From Filimonas effusa (GTDB lineage Bacteria > Bacteroidota > Bacteroidia > Chitinophagales > Chitinophagaceae): DNA of 64,000 nt. The notes under the pieces are model-generated. The model saw only the letters and a list, made by a program, of their open reading frames with translations, ran no database searches and was not told the origin of the DNA. Below, one piece after another: positions 45,569 to 54,616 of the stretch. Both the position numbers and the translations under genes were made by a program. The stretch covers positions 310,001 through 374,000 of the forward strand of contig NZ_SDHZ01000001.1 in the NCBI RefSeq assembly GCF_004118675.1, in the 5' to 3' direction. Numbering within the stretch: the first letter of the stretch is position 1; every line of letters starts with the position of its first letter.

Positions 45569-45632
45569 GACATTTTTGCTATAAAATCCAACAAACTCAT
45601 CAGTCTTACGCCTGAGGTCATTATTATCTTTA
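45569..45632 (+). promoter_or_regulatory. HTCS-type motif and -7 box of the CE1 esterase
   Basis: GACATTTTTGCTAT (45569-45582) matches the shared motif. A -7-like box TATCTTTA (45625-45632) lies 56 nt from its start, one nt off the spacing of the others. No clear second half-site. The CE1 ATG is at 45682. Confidence 0.5.
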
Positions 45633-45642
45633 ATGCGTTTAA

Positions 45643-46797
<1,155 letters not shown>

Positions 46798-46827
46798 TAT
46801 TCTGCGCTAAGGTGATGAAAACCAGGC

Positions 46828-46859
46828 CGGGGCTGACCAAAAACTAATGGCCAGCCCCG
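46828..46859 (+). terminator. Terminator after the CE1 esterase gene
   Basis: CGGGGCTG (46828-46835) pairs with CAGCCCCG (46852-46859), 16-nt loop; a short TTT follows. It lies 31 nt after the stop. Confidence 0.65.
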
Positions 46860-46947
46860 TTTGCAGTCACAAAGGTTATTAAAGCCGTTTACAAGCCGGA
46901 AGCATATAGCTTTAGATATACCATGAGCGCACTTAAAACGGACTAAT

Positions 46948-46990
46948 ATCGCACTTGCATCGCACTTGCATCGGACTTGCATCGCACTTT
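46948..46990 (+). repeat. 11-bp tandem repeat, about four copies
   Basis: ATCGCACTTGC at 46948-46958 and 46959-46969, ATCGGACTTGC at 46970-46980, and ATCGCACTTT from 46981. Related half units (GCGCACTT, CGGACT) sit just before it. The unit is close to one helical turn, so it could bind a protein on one face; it may equally be slipped replication. Confidence 0.75.
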
Positions 46991-47186
46991 TGGGCAGGGG
47001 CAGCCCATATATATCATTCCCGCTGCCCCTGCAGCAGAAAATTACAGGCGTTTTAATGAAAGAGACTTTACTTCTCTTTTAAGTCACGATTTAAAGCCGC
47101 TTTTTGTTATATAAGTTGTAGATTAGCGCATATTGCCTTACTAACTATTAAGTCGGTGTTATAGTGAGAGTGTAAAGATTTAAGTA

Positions 47187-50100
47187 ATGATTGTTTGTCG
47201 TCACATTGTTCTTCTGATCTTGACGTTGGGCTTTTACGTTGCACATGCCCAGCAGAATAATTTGCATTTTATTAATTTTAGTAGCAAGGATGGCTTGCCC
47301 TCTAATACTATTACCGCTATCTTGAAAGACCGCTTTGGTTACATGTGGTTTGGCTCCGACGACGGGCTAAGCCGTTTCGATGGCTCTAAATTTACAGTAT
47401 ACAGCTACAACGCTGCAGATTCCTCTACTATTCGTTCCAATGCTATTCTGGCGCTCTATGAAGACGCAAATGGCCAATTGTGGGTAGGTACCACTAAAGG
47501 CCTTTCTCTGTACGATAGGTCGCGAAATGCCTTCCGTAATATTAATGTTACACGGGGGGCTTCCGTGAAAGCGCTTTGCGGCGATCATCAGGGCAACCTG
47601 TGGCTCGGAGGGTATTCTGGTTTGTTTAAATATAACCCCGCTACAGATGCTACCCAGTATTACTCTCCCGAAGACAGCGTCAGAACGCATTTGAAATCGG
47701 GTATGTTCATTAGTATTTACGAAGATAGCCAGCAACGCTTGTGGATTGGCAGCACCAAAGGCTTGTACCTTTATCAACCCGAACACGATAATTTTCAATT
47801 GTATGCCGGCCGCACACCCGACTCTACATTAAAAGACCTGGATATTAAAGCTATTAATGAAGATGCACATGGCAATCTGTGGGTAGGTACACTCGATGGA
47901 GGCCTTCATAAACTGCCCAAAGGAGGCTCCGGCTTCCTGAATTTTGGAGCGGCAGCAGGGCCGGGACGTAGCCTTACCAGTAATCGTATCTATAGCATAG
48001 CACATGATCAGGATGGTACCATATGGGTCGGTACCGAAAAAGGCGTAGATATCCTCGACCCCCGTACCGGTAACGTCGAACATGTGGCACGCAACGCAAG
48101 AAATAAATATAGCTTGCAAGGCTCCTCTATCAGGAGTATTTATATCGATAAGAATGGTATTTATTGGTTAGGCACTTTTCAGAGTGGCATTAATAAATAT
48201 GATAAAAACCTGACAGCATTTAACCTGGTGCGAAGTAACCCTTTTGATCCGTCAGGATTGAGTGCCCCTAAAGTAACCTCCTTTGCCGAAGCCCGTAATG
48301 GCGATATTTACATAGGTACCGATGGCGGTGGGTTGAACCTTTATCATCGTAGTACCGGTTTGGTGACGCGGATACCTGTAGCAGGACAGGCATTAACCAT
48401 TCTGGCTATGGAAATGGTTGATGATGAATTATGGTTGGCCACCTACATGCAAGGTATTTATATACTGAATGTAAACAGTGGCGCCGTACGGCACTTTACA
48501 AGGAACGATGGCTTTTCAGGCCTGGTAAGTAACGAAATTTTTTGTCTGCATAAAGACAGGAACGGTAATGTTTGGGTAGGTACCAACGGCGATGATGTAC
48601 AAGTATATACACGTGCAAATAAGCGGTTTTTAAAATTACAGGATTATATAGCAGGAGCAACTGGTGATAAAGCGCCGCAGAAAGGTTTCATCCGCGCCAT
48701 CGAAGAAGACGCCAGCGGTACCATCTGGATTGCAGCCCCTGGCCGCGGTATCGATATGTTCGATCCGGCAACAAATACCTATCGTTTGTATAGCCACAAC
48801 CAATTGGGTAACCTGCCTGTTGAAGATGTACAAACGCTCATTCCCGGTAAAGAAGGAATACTTTGGGTGGGTACAGGGGGAAGAGGACTTTGTAAAATCG
48901 ATTTGAAAAAAAATAAGTTTAATGTCTACGGCGCAGCGCAGGGATTGGCAAATGAAGTGATCTGGAAAATATTGGAAGATAGCTCCGGATTACTCTGGTT
49001 GAGTACCAATAAAGGCATCAGCAGATTCAATCCACTTAAAAATGAATTTAAAAATTTTACCTATGAAAACGGCTTGCAGCAAAGTGCATTTACCTTGGGG
49101 GCCGGTCTTATAACCAAAGGTGGCGACATTTTTTTGGGTGGATTGGATGGATTCAATTTTTTCACGCCAGGAGCGCTCCACTATAACCGTAAAATTCCCA
49201 CTGTTGTTTTTACAGGACTGAAAGTAAACAACAACGAAGTCGTACCCGGTGAAAAAGCCGCAATCTCTAGCGATATCGCAGTGGCCAATGAAATCAGGTT
49301 GCAATATAAACAGAACTTTTCCATTGATTTTACTGCACTGGATTTTACCAACCCCAATGAATGCCGCTACCTCTATAAGCTGGAAGGCTTTGATAAAAAA
49401 TGGAACAATATCGGCGCCAGCAAAACCGCTGTATTCACAAACCTCGATCCCGGCGAATATACCCTCCTCGTGAAAGCATATAGCCCTAATGGTGAATGGA
49501 CTACCGAAGCTGCTTCGATTGTACTGTATATAAAACCTCCGTTTTGGCGAACCACATATGCCTATATTATTTACCTGCTCCTGGTCACTTTTATTTTATG
49601 GGGGATACGCCGCCGTGGCATAAAAAAGCTACAGCGGAAATTTGAAATGGAACAGGAACGCCAGCAAATCCGGCAACTGATCGAAGACGAAAGAAAAGAA
49701 GCCGAACGCCAGCGCGCTTTCGATGAAGTGAAAATCAAATTCCTCACTAACCTGAGCCACGAATTCAGAACGCCTATCTCCTTAATTGCCGGACCTGTAC
49801 AAACTTTATTCGATTCGGAAACAGATCAGGATAAAAAGGGACAATTGTCCATGGTAAAACGCAATGCCCGCAGGCTGCTGAACCTCGTAAACCAGTTACT
49901 CGATTTCCGTAAGCTCGAAGAACAGGAACTAAGATTGAACGCTTTGCCCGGCGACCTGGTAAGCTTTGTGCAGGATGTGGTAGAATCTTTTAAAGACCTC
50001 GCCGACCGTCGGCATATCTGTTTTCGTTTCGAAAGTGAATTGAATGTATATGATACATCATTCGATAGAGATAAGATCGAACGCGTGCTTTTTAACCTGT

Positions 50101-51272
50101 TGAGCAATGCTTTTAAATTTACAGGCCGCGAAGGAATAGTTACCATGCGTTTGGCTAAAGAGAATAACGGCGATGGTGTGGTTATCTCCATTGCAGATAA
50201 CGGTATCGGTATGTCACAGGAAGAACAAAGCCGCATCTTTGATCGCTTCTTCCAGGGCGAAATGCACCCCGGTGTCATGAACCAGGGAAGCGGGATTGGA
50301 TTGTCTATCACAAAAGAGTTTGTACGGCTCCATGGAGGATCGATAGTGGTGAACAGCGCTTATGGTAAAGGCAGCGAATTCATAGTCAGCCTTCCGCTAC
50401 GGGAAGAAAAACCGCCCGAAACCAAACCCGAAATAAATGAACCCACGGAATATATCGATGAACCAGTGACTGAAAATACAACAGCAGGTAATAGCGCAGA
50501 ACGCCTGACTGTATTGATTATAGAAGACAATGAAGATTTTCGCGCTTATTTGAAGAACCAACTGAAATCCTTTTATAAGGTAATTGAAGCCATGGATGGT
50601 AGGGAAGGATGGCAAAAAGCCCTCTCGGCTCACCCACACGTGATTGTAAGCGATATTAGCATGCCCTACATGGATGGCATTACATTGAGTAAAAAAATAA
50701 GAGCCGACAAACGTACAGCCCATATTCCCATCATCCTCTTAACGGCGCTTACCGGTGATACCTACCAGTTGAAAGGTTTGCAAACAGGCGCAAGCGATTA
50801 CCTGACCAAACCGTTCAGCCCCGAAATATTAAGAGTGAAAATTCAGAACCTTGCTTCTCTCAATCAAAGCTTGAAAGAAGCTTACGTCAAACGGCTGGAA
50901 ATAGGAAGCCTCCCCACAGCAGTGGAAAACGAAAATGAAAAGCTGTTGCTGAAAATAACGAATTACATCGAGGAAAATATAGAAGATGAAAAGGTCTCCG
51001 TAGAACAATTGGCAAAACATCTTTTTATGAGCCGGGCAACCCTATATAATAAAGTGGTGGATATGACCGGAGAAACACCCGTCGAATACATTCGCTCGGT
51101 TCGCCTGAACAAAGCCGCTGAACTGCTGGAAAAAACAGACATGCGTATTGCCGAAATCGGCTATACCGTAGGTTTCGTTACACCCAATTATTTCGCCCGC
51201 GCATTCAAGGCCAAATTTAATATGTCCCCATCCGAATTCGCCGCCTTGAAAAGAAAACCCGCCGGCCCTTAA
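47187..51272 (+). CDS. Hybrid two-component system sensor/regulator (HTCS)
   Basis: 1361 residues in one protein. Signal peptide ~1-22, then a periplasmic sensor of two seven-bladed propellers (Reg_prop repeats, e.g. GYMWFGSDDGLSRFDG and LWVGTTKGLSLYD) to ~745, and a Y_Y_Y domain (LDPGEYTLLVKAYSPNG). A membrane helix sits at ~788-808. HisKA has the phosphoryl His near 859 (FLTNLSHEFRTPISL). The ATPase domain has NLLSNAFKFT (~968), DNGIGM and GSGIGLS. The receiver has its phospho-Asp near 1155 (VIVSDISMPYMDG) and Lys in LTKPFSPE. An AraC DNA-binding domain runs ~1255-1361. HTCSs sense a breakdown oligosaccharide in the periplasm and activate glycan loci. This one is the likely master activator of the xylan genes, and its AraC domain is the candidate reader of the 20-21 bp direct repeats. 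Confidence 0.95.
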   Translation: MIVCRHIVLLILTLGFYVAHAQQNNLHFINFSSKDGLPSNTITAILKDRFGYMWFGSDDGLSRFDGSKFTVYSYNAADSSTIRSNAILALYEDANGQLWVGTTKGLSLYDRSRNAFRNINVTRGASVKALCGDHQGNLWLGGYSGLFKYNPATDATQYYSPEDSVRTHLKSGMFISIYEDSQQRLWIGSTKGLYLYQPEHDNFQLYAGRTPDSTLKDLDIKAINEDAHGNLWVGTLDGGLHKLPKGGSGFLNFGAAAGPGRSLTSNRIYSIAHDQDGTIWVGTEKGVDILDPRTGNVEHVARNARNKYSLQGSSIRSIYIDKNGIYWLGTFQSGINKYDKNLTAFNLVRSNPFDPSGLSAPKVTSFAEARNGDIYIGTDGGGLNLYHRSTGLVTRIPVAGQALTILAMEMVDDELWLATYMQGIYILNVNSGAVRHFTRNDGFSGLVSNEIFCLHKDRNGNVWVGTNGDDVQVYTRANKRFLKLQDYIAGATGDKAPQKGFIRAIEEDASGTIWIAAPGRGIDMFDPATNTYRLYSHNQLGNLPVEDVQTLIPGKEGILWVGTGGRGLCKIDLKKNKFNVYGAAQGLANEVIWKILEDSSGLLWLSTNKGISRFNPLKNEFKNFTYENGLQQSAFTLGAGLITKGGDIFLGGLDGFNFFTPGALHYNRKIPTVVFTGLKVNNNEVVPGEKAAISSDIAVANEIRLQYKQNFSIDFTALDFTNPNECRYLYKLEGFDKKWNNIGASKTAVFTNLDPGEYTLLVKAYSPNGEWTTEAASIVLYIKPPFWRTTYAYIIYLLLVTFILWGIRRRGIKKLQRKFEMEQERQQIRQLIEDERKEAERQRAFDEVKIKFLTNLSHEFRTPISLIAGPVQTLFDSETDQDKKGQLSMVKRNARRLLNLVNQLLDFRKLEEQELRLNALPGDLVSFVQDVVESFKDLADRRHICFRFESELNVYDTSFDRDKIERVLFNLLSNAFKFTGREGIVTMRLAKENNGDGVVISIADNGIGMSQEEQSRIFDRFFQGEMHPGVMNQGSGIGLSITKEFVRLHGGSIVVNSAYGKGSEFIVSLPLREEKPPETKPEINEPTEYIDEPVTENTTAGNSAERLTVLIIEDNEDFRAYLKNQLKSFYKVIEAMDGREGWQKALSAHPHVIVSDISMPYMDGITLSKKIRADKRTAHIPIILLTALTGDTYQLKGLQTGASDYLTKPFSPEILRVKIQNLASLNQSLKEAYVKRLEIGSLPTAVENENEKLLLKITNYIEENIEDEKVSVEQLAKHLFMSRATLYNKVVDMTGETPVEYIRSVRLNKAAELLEKTDMRIAEIGYTVGFVTPNYFARAFKAKFNMSPSEFAALKRKPAGP

Positions 51273-51314
51273 CTGTTGTGATAATGTTATAATGCATGTC
51301 TTAGGTTTGTTTTA

Positions 51315-51377
51315 GACATTTGTGCTACCTTTTCAGTATTTGTTACTCCCTGGTGGCAAGTTGCAGGTGTAGTTTTA
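51315..51377 (+). promoter_or_regulatory. HTCS-type direct repeat and -7 box of CE6-GH43
   Basis: Half-site 1 GACATTTGTGCTACC (51315-51329) and half-site 2 GTATTTGTTACTCC (51336-51349), offset 20 bp at the ATTTGT core. The -7 box TAGTTTTA (51370-51377) is 55 nt from the start of half-site 1. The CE6 ATG is at 51400. The region between the half-sites (CCTTTTCAG) is nearly the same as at 29636 (CCTTTTAAG). Confidence 0.7.
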
Positions 51378-51399
51378 CGGCCAAATCTAAGACTTGCAT

Positions 51400-52317
51400 A
51401 TGAATTCTATAACATCCATTCTCCCTGCTGTTGGGCGCCAGTCTGCAGCCCGGTTTAGATTACATAGCCATCTGCTGCAAAAGTTGCTGTCATGTTTTTT
51501 ACTCTCCGGTATGCTCCTGCTAAGTTCGCTCGCTTATACCCAGGACTCCAGCTTCCATATTTATCTGTGCTTCGGACAGTCAAATATGGAAGGCAATGCC
51601 AAAATAGAAACTGATACAATCGTTGACCCGAGATTCCAGATGCTCGCCACCGTCGACTGCCCGGGCTTGAACAGGCAGATGGGGCATTGGTACACGGCAC
51701 AGTCTCCGTTATGCCGTTGCCGCACAGGATTAGGCCCCGCAGATTATTTCGGAAGAAAAATGGTGGAACAGCTTCCCGCATCTATAAGGGTAGGTATTAT
51801 AAATGTGTCCGTAGGCGGCTGTAAAATAGAACTGTTCGATAAAGACGGCTATGCTTCCTATGTAGCCACCGCACCCGAATGGTTGAAAAATATGGTAAAC
51901 GAATACGACGGTAATCCTTACGCACGTTTGGTGGATATGGCGAAGCGCGCACAGCGTGCCGGCGCCATCAAAGGTATTTTGCTGCATCAGGGTGAATCTA
52001 ATACGGGCGACACCACCTGGCCCTTGAAAGTAAAGAAAGTTTACGATAACCTTTTACAGGATCTGCAGCTTCCCCCCGGCAGCCTGCCTTTACTCGCCGG
52101 AGAACTGGTGAATGCCGATCAGGGTGGTACCTGCGCCTCTATGAATAAAATTATAGCAACCCTCCCACAAGTAATACCATCGGCCTATATCATTTCCTCT
52201 GCCGGTTGCACCGACGCTCCCGATAACCTGCATTTCAACGCCCAGGGATATCGCATGCTCGGCGCCCGTTATGCTGCCCGGATGTTGTCGTTGCTGGGAT
52301 ACACACATGCACAGTAA
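51400..52317 (+). CDS. CE6-type acetylxylan esterase (SASA/SGNH fold)
   Basis: 305 residues from the ATG at 51400; a TTG at 51394 is less likely. A long N-terminal signal region (LLSCFLLSGMLLLSSLAYTQ, cleavage ~45) leads into an SGNH-like hydrolase of the SASA family: FGQSNMEGNAKIE with the nucleophile Ser, IINVSVGGCKIELFD, LLHQGESNTGD, and a late Asp and His in DAPDNLHFNAQGYRMLG. This matches carbohydrate esterase family 6, acetylxylan esterases that remove O-2 and O-3 acetyls from xylan so that xylanases and glucuronidases can act. The GH43 xylosidase follows 44 bp later in the same run. Confidence 0.88.
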   Translation: MNSITSILPAVGRQSAARFRLHSHLLQKLLSCFLLSGMLLLSSLAYTQDSSFHIYLCFGQSNMEGNAKIETDTIVDPRFQMLATVDCPGLNRQMGHWYTAQSPLCRCRTGLGPADYFGRKMVEQLPASIRVGIINVSVGGCKIELFDKDGYASYVATAPEWLKNMVNEYDGNPYARLVDMAKRAQRAGAIKGILLHQGESNTGDTTWPLKVKKVYDNLLQDLQLPPGSLPLLAGELVNADQGGTCASMNKIIATLPQVIPSAYIISSAGCTDAPDNLHFNAQGYRMLGARYAARMLSLLGYTHAQ

Positions 52318-52361
52318 AATAGTAGGCAATTCAAACAATAAATAAATCAGAATAGACTAAG

Positions 52362-54101
52362 ATGAAAATTTCAGCTAAAGCGCTAAAAATGACAGGCATT
52401 TTCAGGTGTTCGATACTGTTTGCCACCTTGCTATGCTCGCGCACCGATGCGCAGAAGGTGTCACCTGTTAAAAATCAGCCCGTATTTACACAGTTTTCTT
52501 ACCAGGGAAAGGATCGCATTTACCAGGAACATCCATTGAAACCGGGAGAATTTTATACTCCCATATTACAAGGCTGTTACCCCGATCCCAGTATCACTCG
52601 TAAAGGTAATGACTACTACCTGGTGAACTCCTCCTTTTCAATGGTGCCGGGTGTGCCCATCTTCCATTCTAATGACCTCGTGAATTGGAAACAAATAGGT
52701 CATGTGCTGGACAGGCCTTCACAACTTAAAGTGGAAAACGCAGGTATCTCCGCAGGTATCTATGCCCCGGATATCAAATACAACCCATATAACAATACTT
52801 TTTATATGATTACTACCCAGATAGCCGGTGGCATTGGCAATATGGTAGTAAAAACACAGGACCCCGCAAAAGGATGGAGCGATCCCATTAAACTCAAATT
52901 CGATGGTATTGATCCCGCATTATTCTTCGATGATAATGGAAAGGCTTACCTCGTACATAACGATGCTCCGCCTAAAGGACAGGAATTGTACAACGGTCAT
53001 CGTGTTATTAAACTCTGGGAATACGACCTCGCAAAAGACGAAGTAATTCCAGGCAGCGATAAAATCATTGTCAACGGTGGGGTCGACATAACCCAGAAAC
53101 CAATCTGGATCGAAGGCCCACATCTTTATAAAAAGAATGGACGTTATTACCTGATGTGTGCCGAAGGTGGCACTGGCGGCTGGCATAGCGAAGTTATTTT
53201 TGTTAGCGATAGCCCCAAAGGGCCTTTCATCCCCGCAAACAACAATCCTATCCTCACACAACGGTATTTCCCGAAAGACAGGGCGAATAAAGTAGACTGG
53301 GCAGGGCATGCCGACCTGGTCGAAGGCCCCGGCGGAAAATATTATGGCGTGTTCCTGGGTGTCAGACCCAATGATAAAAACCGCGTAAATACAGGCCGCG
53401 AAACATTTATGTTGCCTGTCGATTGGAGCGGCGAATTCCCTGTGTTCGAAAATGGACTCGTGCCATTAAAACCAGCAGCTAAAATGCCCGCAGGCACCAC
53501 CAATTTTAATGGTCAAAACGGCTTCTTGCCTAATGGCAATTTCAGTTTTACAGACGATTTAACCGCAGCAAAGCTCGACTTTAGATGGATTGGTGTAAGG
53601 GGCGCCCGCGAAAATTTCATCACAGGCACAAAAGAAGGTGTCAGAATTACACCTTTCCCGGTTACCATCAAAGCTACCACCCCCACTTCTACGCTGTTCT
53701 GCCGCCAGCAACATGCCAGCTTCGAAGCGGCTGTTAGTCTTAAATACCTGCCGCAGTCAGAAAAAGAACTGGCAGGCATTGTGTGCTATCAAAAAGAAAG
53801 TTTCAACTACGTGTTTGGCATCACCAGGAAAGGAAACGATTTGTATATCGTTTTGGAAAGAACACAAAATGGTAAATCCACTGTACTCGGAAGCGAAAAA
53901 TTGGGAGCCGGCGCGCTCCGGTTGAAAGTTGCAGCCGAGGGGGACGCCTACTCCTTTAGTTATGCGCTCGATGGACAAAACTTTATCAATCTGGGAGGAA
54001 CTGTCTCTGGGGATATTTTGTCCACAGATATCGCAGGCGGCTTCACAGGAGCGCTTATCGGCCTCTATGCAACAGCAGCGAACGATATACTTATTCCTTA
54101 G
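52362..54101 (+). CDS. GH43 beta-xylosidase-like glycosidase
   Basis: 579 residues with a signal peptide (~1-30, FATLLCSRTDAQ). GH43 propeller (~65-385): base Asp in GCYPDPSITRKGNDYYLVNSS, pKa-setting Asp in FDGIDPALFFDDNGKAYLVH, acid Glu in IWIEGPHLYKKNGRYYLM, plus WAGHADLVEGPGGKYYGV. A C-terminal XynB-type beta-sandwich (~395-575: LDFRWIGVRG, YSFSYALDGQNFINLGG) closes the active site. This two-domain form is typical of GH43_10/11 enzymes, which act mostly as beta-xylosidases or arabinofuranosidases on xylo-oligosaccharides. It follows the CE6 gene by 44 bp and precedes a strong terminator and the tandem SusCD pairs. Confidence 0.9.
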   Translation: MKISAKALKMTGIFRCSILFATLLCSRTDAQKVSPVKNQPVFTQFSYQGKDRIYQEHPLKPGEFYTPILQGCYPDPSITRKGNDYYLVNSSFSMVPGVPIFHSNDLVNWKQIGHVLDRPSQLKVENAGISAGIYAPDIKYNPYNNTFYMITTQIAGGIGNMVVKTQDPAKGWSDPIKLKFDGIDPALFFDDNGKAYLVHNDAPPKGQELYNGHRVIKLWEYDLAKDEVIPGSDKIIVNGGVDITQKPIWIEGPHLYKKNGRYYLMCAEGGTGGWHSEVIFVSDSPKGPFIPANNNPILTQRYFPKDRANKVDWAGHADLVEGPGGKYYGVFLGVRPNDKNRVNTGRETFMLPVDWSGEFPVFENGLVPLKPAAKMPAGTTNFNGQNGFLPNGNFSFTDDLTAAKLDFRWIGVRGARENFITGTKEGVRITPFPVTIKATTPTSTLFCRQQHASFEAAVSLKYLPQSEKELAGIVCYQKESFNYVFGITRKGNDLYIVLERTQNGKSTVLGSEKLGAGALRLKVAAEGDAYSFSYALDGQNFINLGGTVSGDILSTDIAGGFTGALIGLYATAANDILIP

Positions 54102-54144
54102 AAATAATACCTGTATTTAGGTTGGTCTTGTCTTTCATATACGA

Positions 54145-54175
54145 CTGTCTTCCATCTGGAAGGCAGTTTTTTTTT
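54145..54175 (+). terminator. Terminator after the GH43 gene
   Basis: CTGTCTTCC (54145-54153) pairs with GGAAGGCAG (54158-54166), one wobble, 4-nt loop, followed by nine T. Confidence 0.9.
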
Positions 54176-54214
54176 GCGCAAATAGTAGCCGCCTGCCGCA
54201 AAATGATGCTGAAA

Positions 54215-54232
54215 ATTGTAATCGGTTGTGTT
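54215..54232. promoter_or_regulatory. Weak LacI-type operator upstream of the tandem SusC
   Basis: ATTGTAATCGGTTGTGTT keeps the left half and CG centre of TTTGnAATCGATTnCAAA, but the right half differs. It is placed 53 bp before the HTCS motif. Confidence 0.3.
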
Positions 54233-54284
54233 TTTTTAATAATTTGAATTTCAATATTTTATGTTTTTATTTTGCAGTCGGATT

Positions 54285-54347
54285 GACATTCGTACTATTT
54301 ATTTAGCGATTAGGGACAAGCCTGTTTTACAGGTAAGGCTAGCTTTG
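54285..54347 (+). promoter_or_regulatory. HTCS-type motif and -7 box of the tandem SusCD operon
   Basis: GACATTCGTACTATT (54285-54299), with a full-consensus -7 box TAGCTTTG (54340-54347) exactly 55 nt from its start. The palindrome CCTGT-ttt-ACAGG (54321-54333) sits between them. The SusC ATG is at 54617, so the leader is long. Confidence 0.65.
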
Positions 54348-54616
54348 TTTGCGTTGCCTTACGGTAGCCGGTTGTCATAGAAATTTTTTAATTAACCCTT
54401 TTTTGATATTCCTAAACGATTGCGTTATGAAACTACAACGATGCTTGCTACAGGATCATTTGGATCCTATATTTTTTAGTGTTGGAAACACATTTATTTT
54501 GCCGCGACAACTTTCCCGCATGTGGAATGCCCGCCTGATTACAGGAAACCACACCGCTTCATGAACTTTATTACTGCTTATCAGACAACAACTTTTTGAA
54601 ACTTAAAAAGCTCATC

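Larger units (their letters stand above)
46798..47186. other. 389-bp gap between CE1 and HTCS
   Basis: No gene. It contains the CE1 terminator (46828-46859) and an 11-bp tandem repeat block (46948-46990). The final ~150 bp before the HTCS ATG is AT-rich with no clear promoter match, and no HTCS-type motif is present. Confidence 0.5.
54102..54616. other. 515-bp gap upstream of the tandem SusCD operon
   Basis: It contains a terminator (54145-54175), a weak LacI-type site (54215-54232), the HTCS-type motif and -7 box (54285-54347), a palindrome (54321-54333), and a leader of ~270 nt before SusC. A ~45-codon frame (from 54427) in that leader is not supported as a gene. Confidence 0.55.

Noticed and set aside
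54427-54564. Possible 45-residue leader peptide upstream of the tandem SusC
   Set aside because: No ribosome-binding context, signal or homologue that I recognise; more likely untranslated leader.
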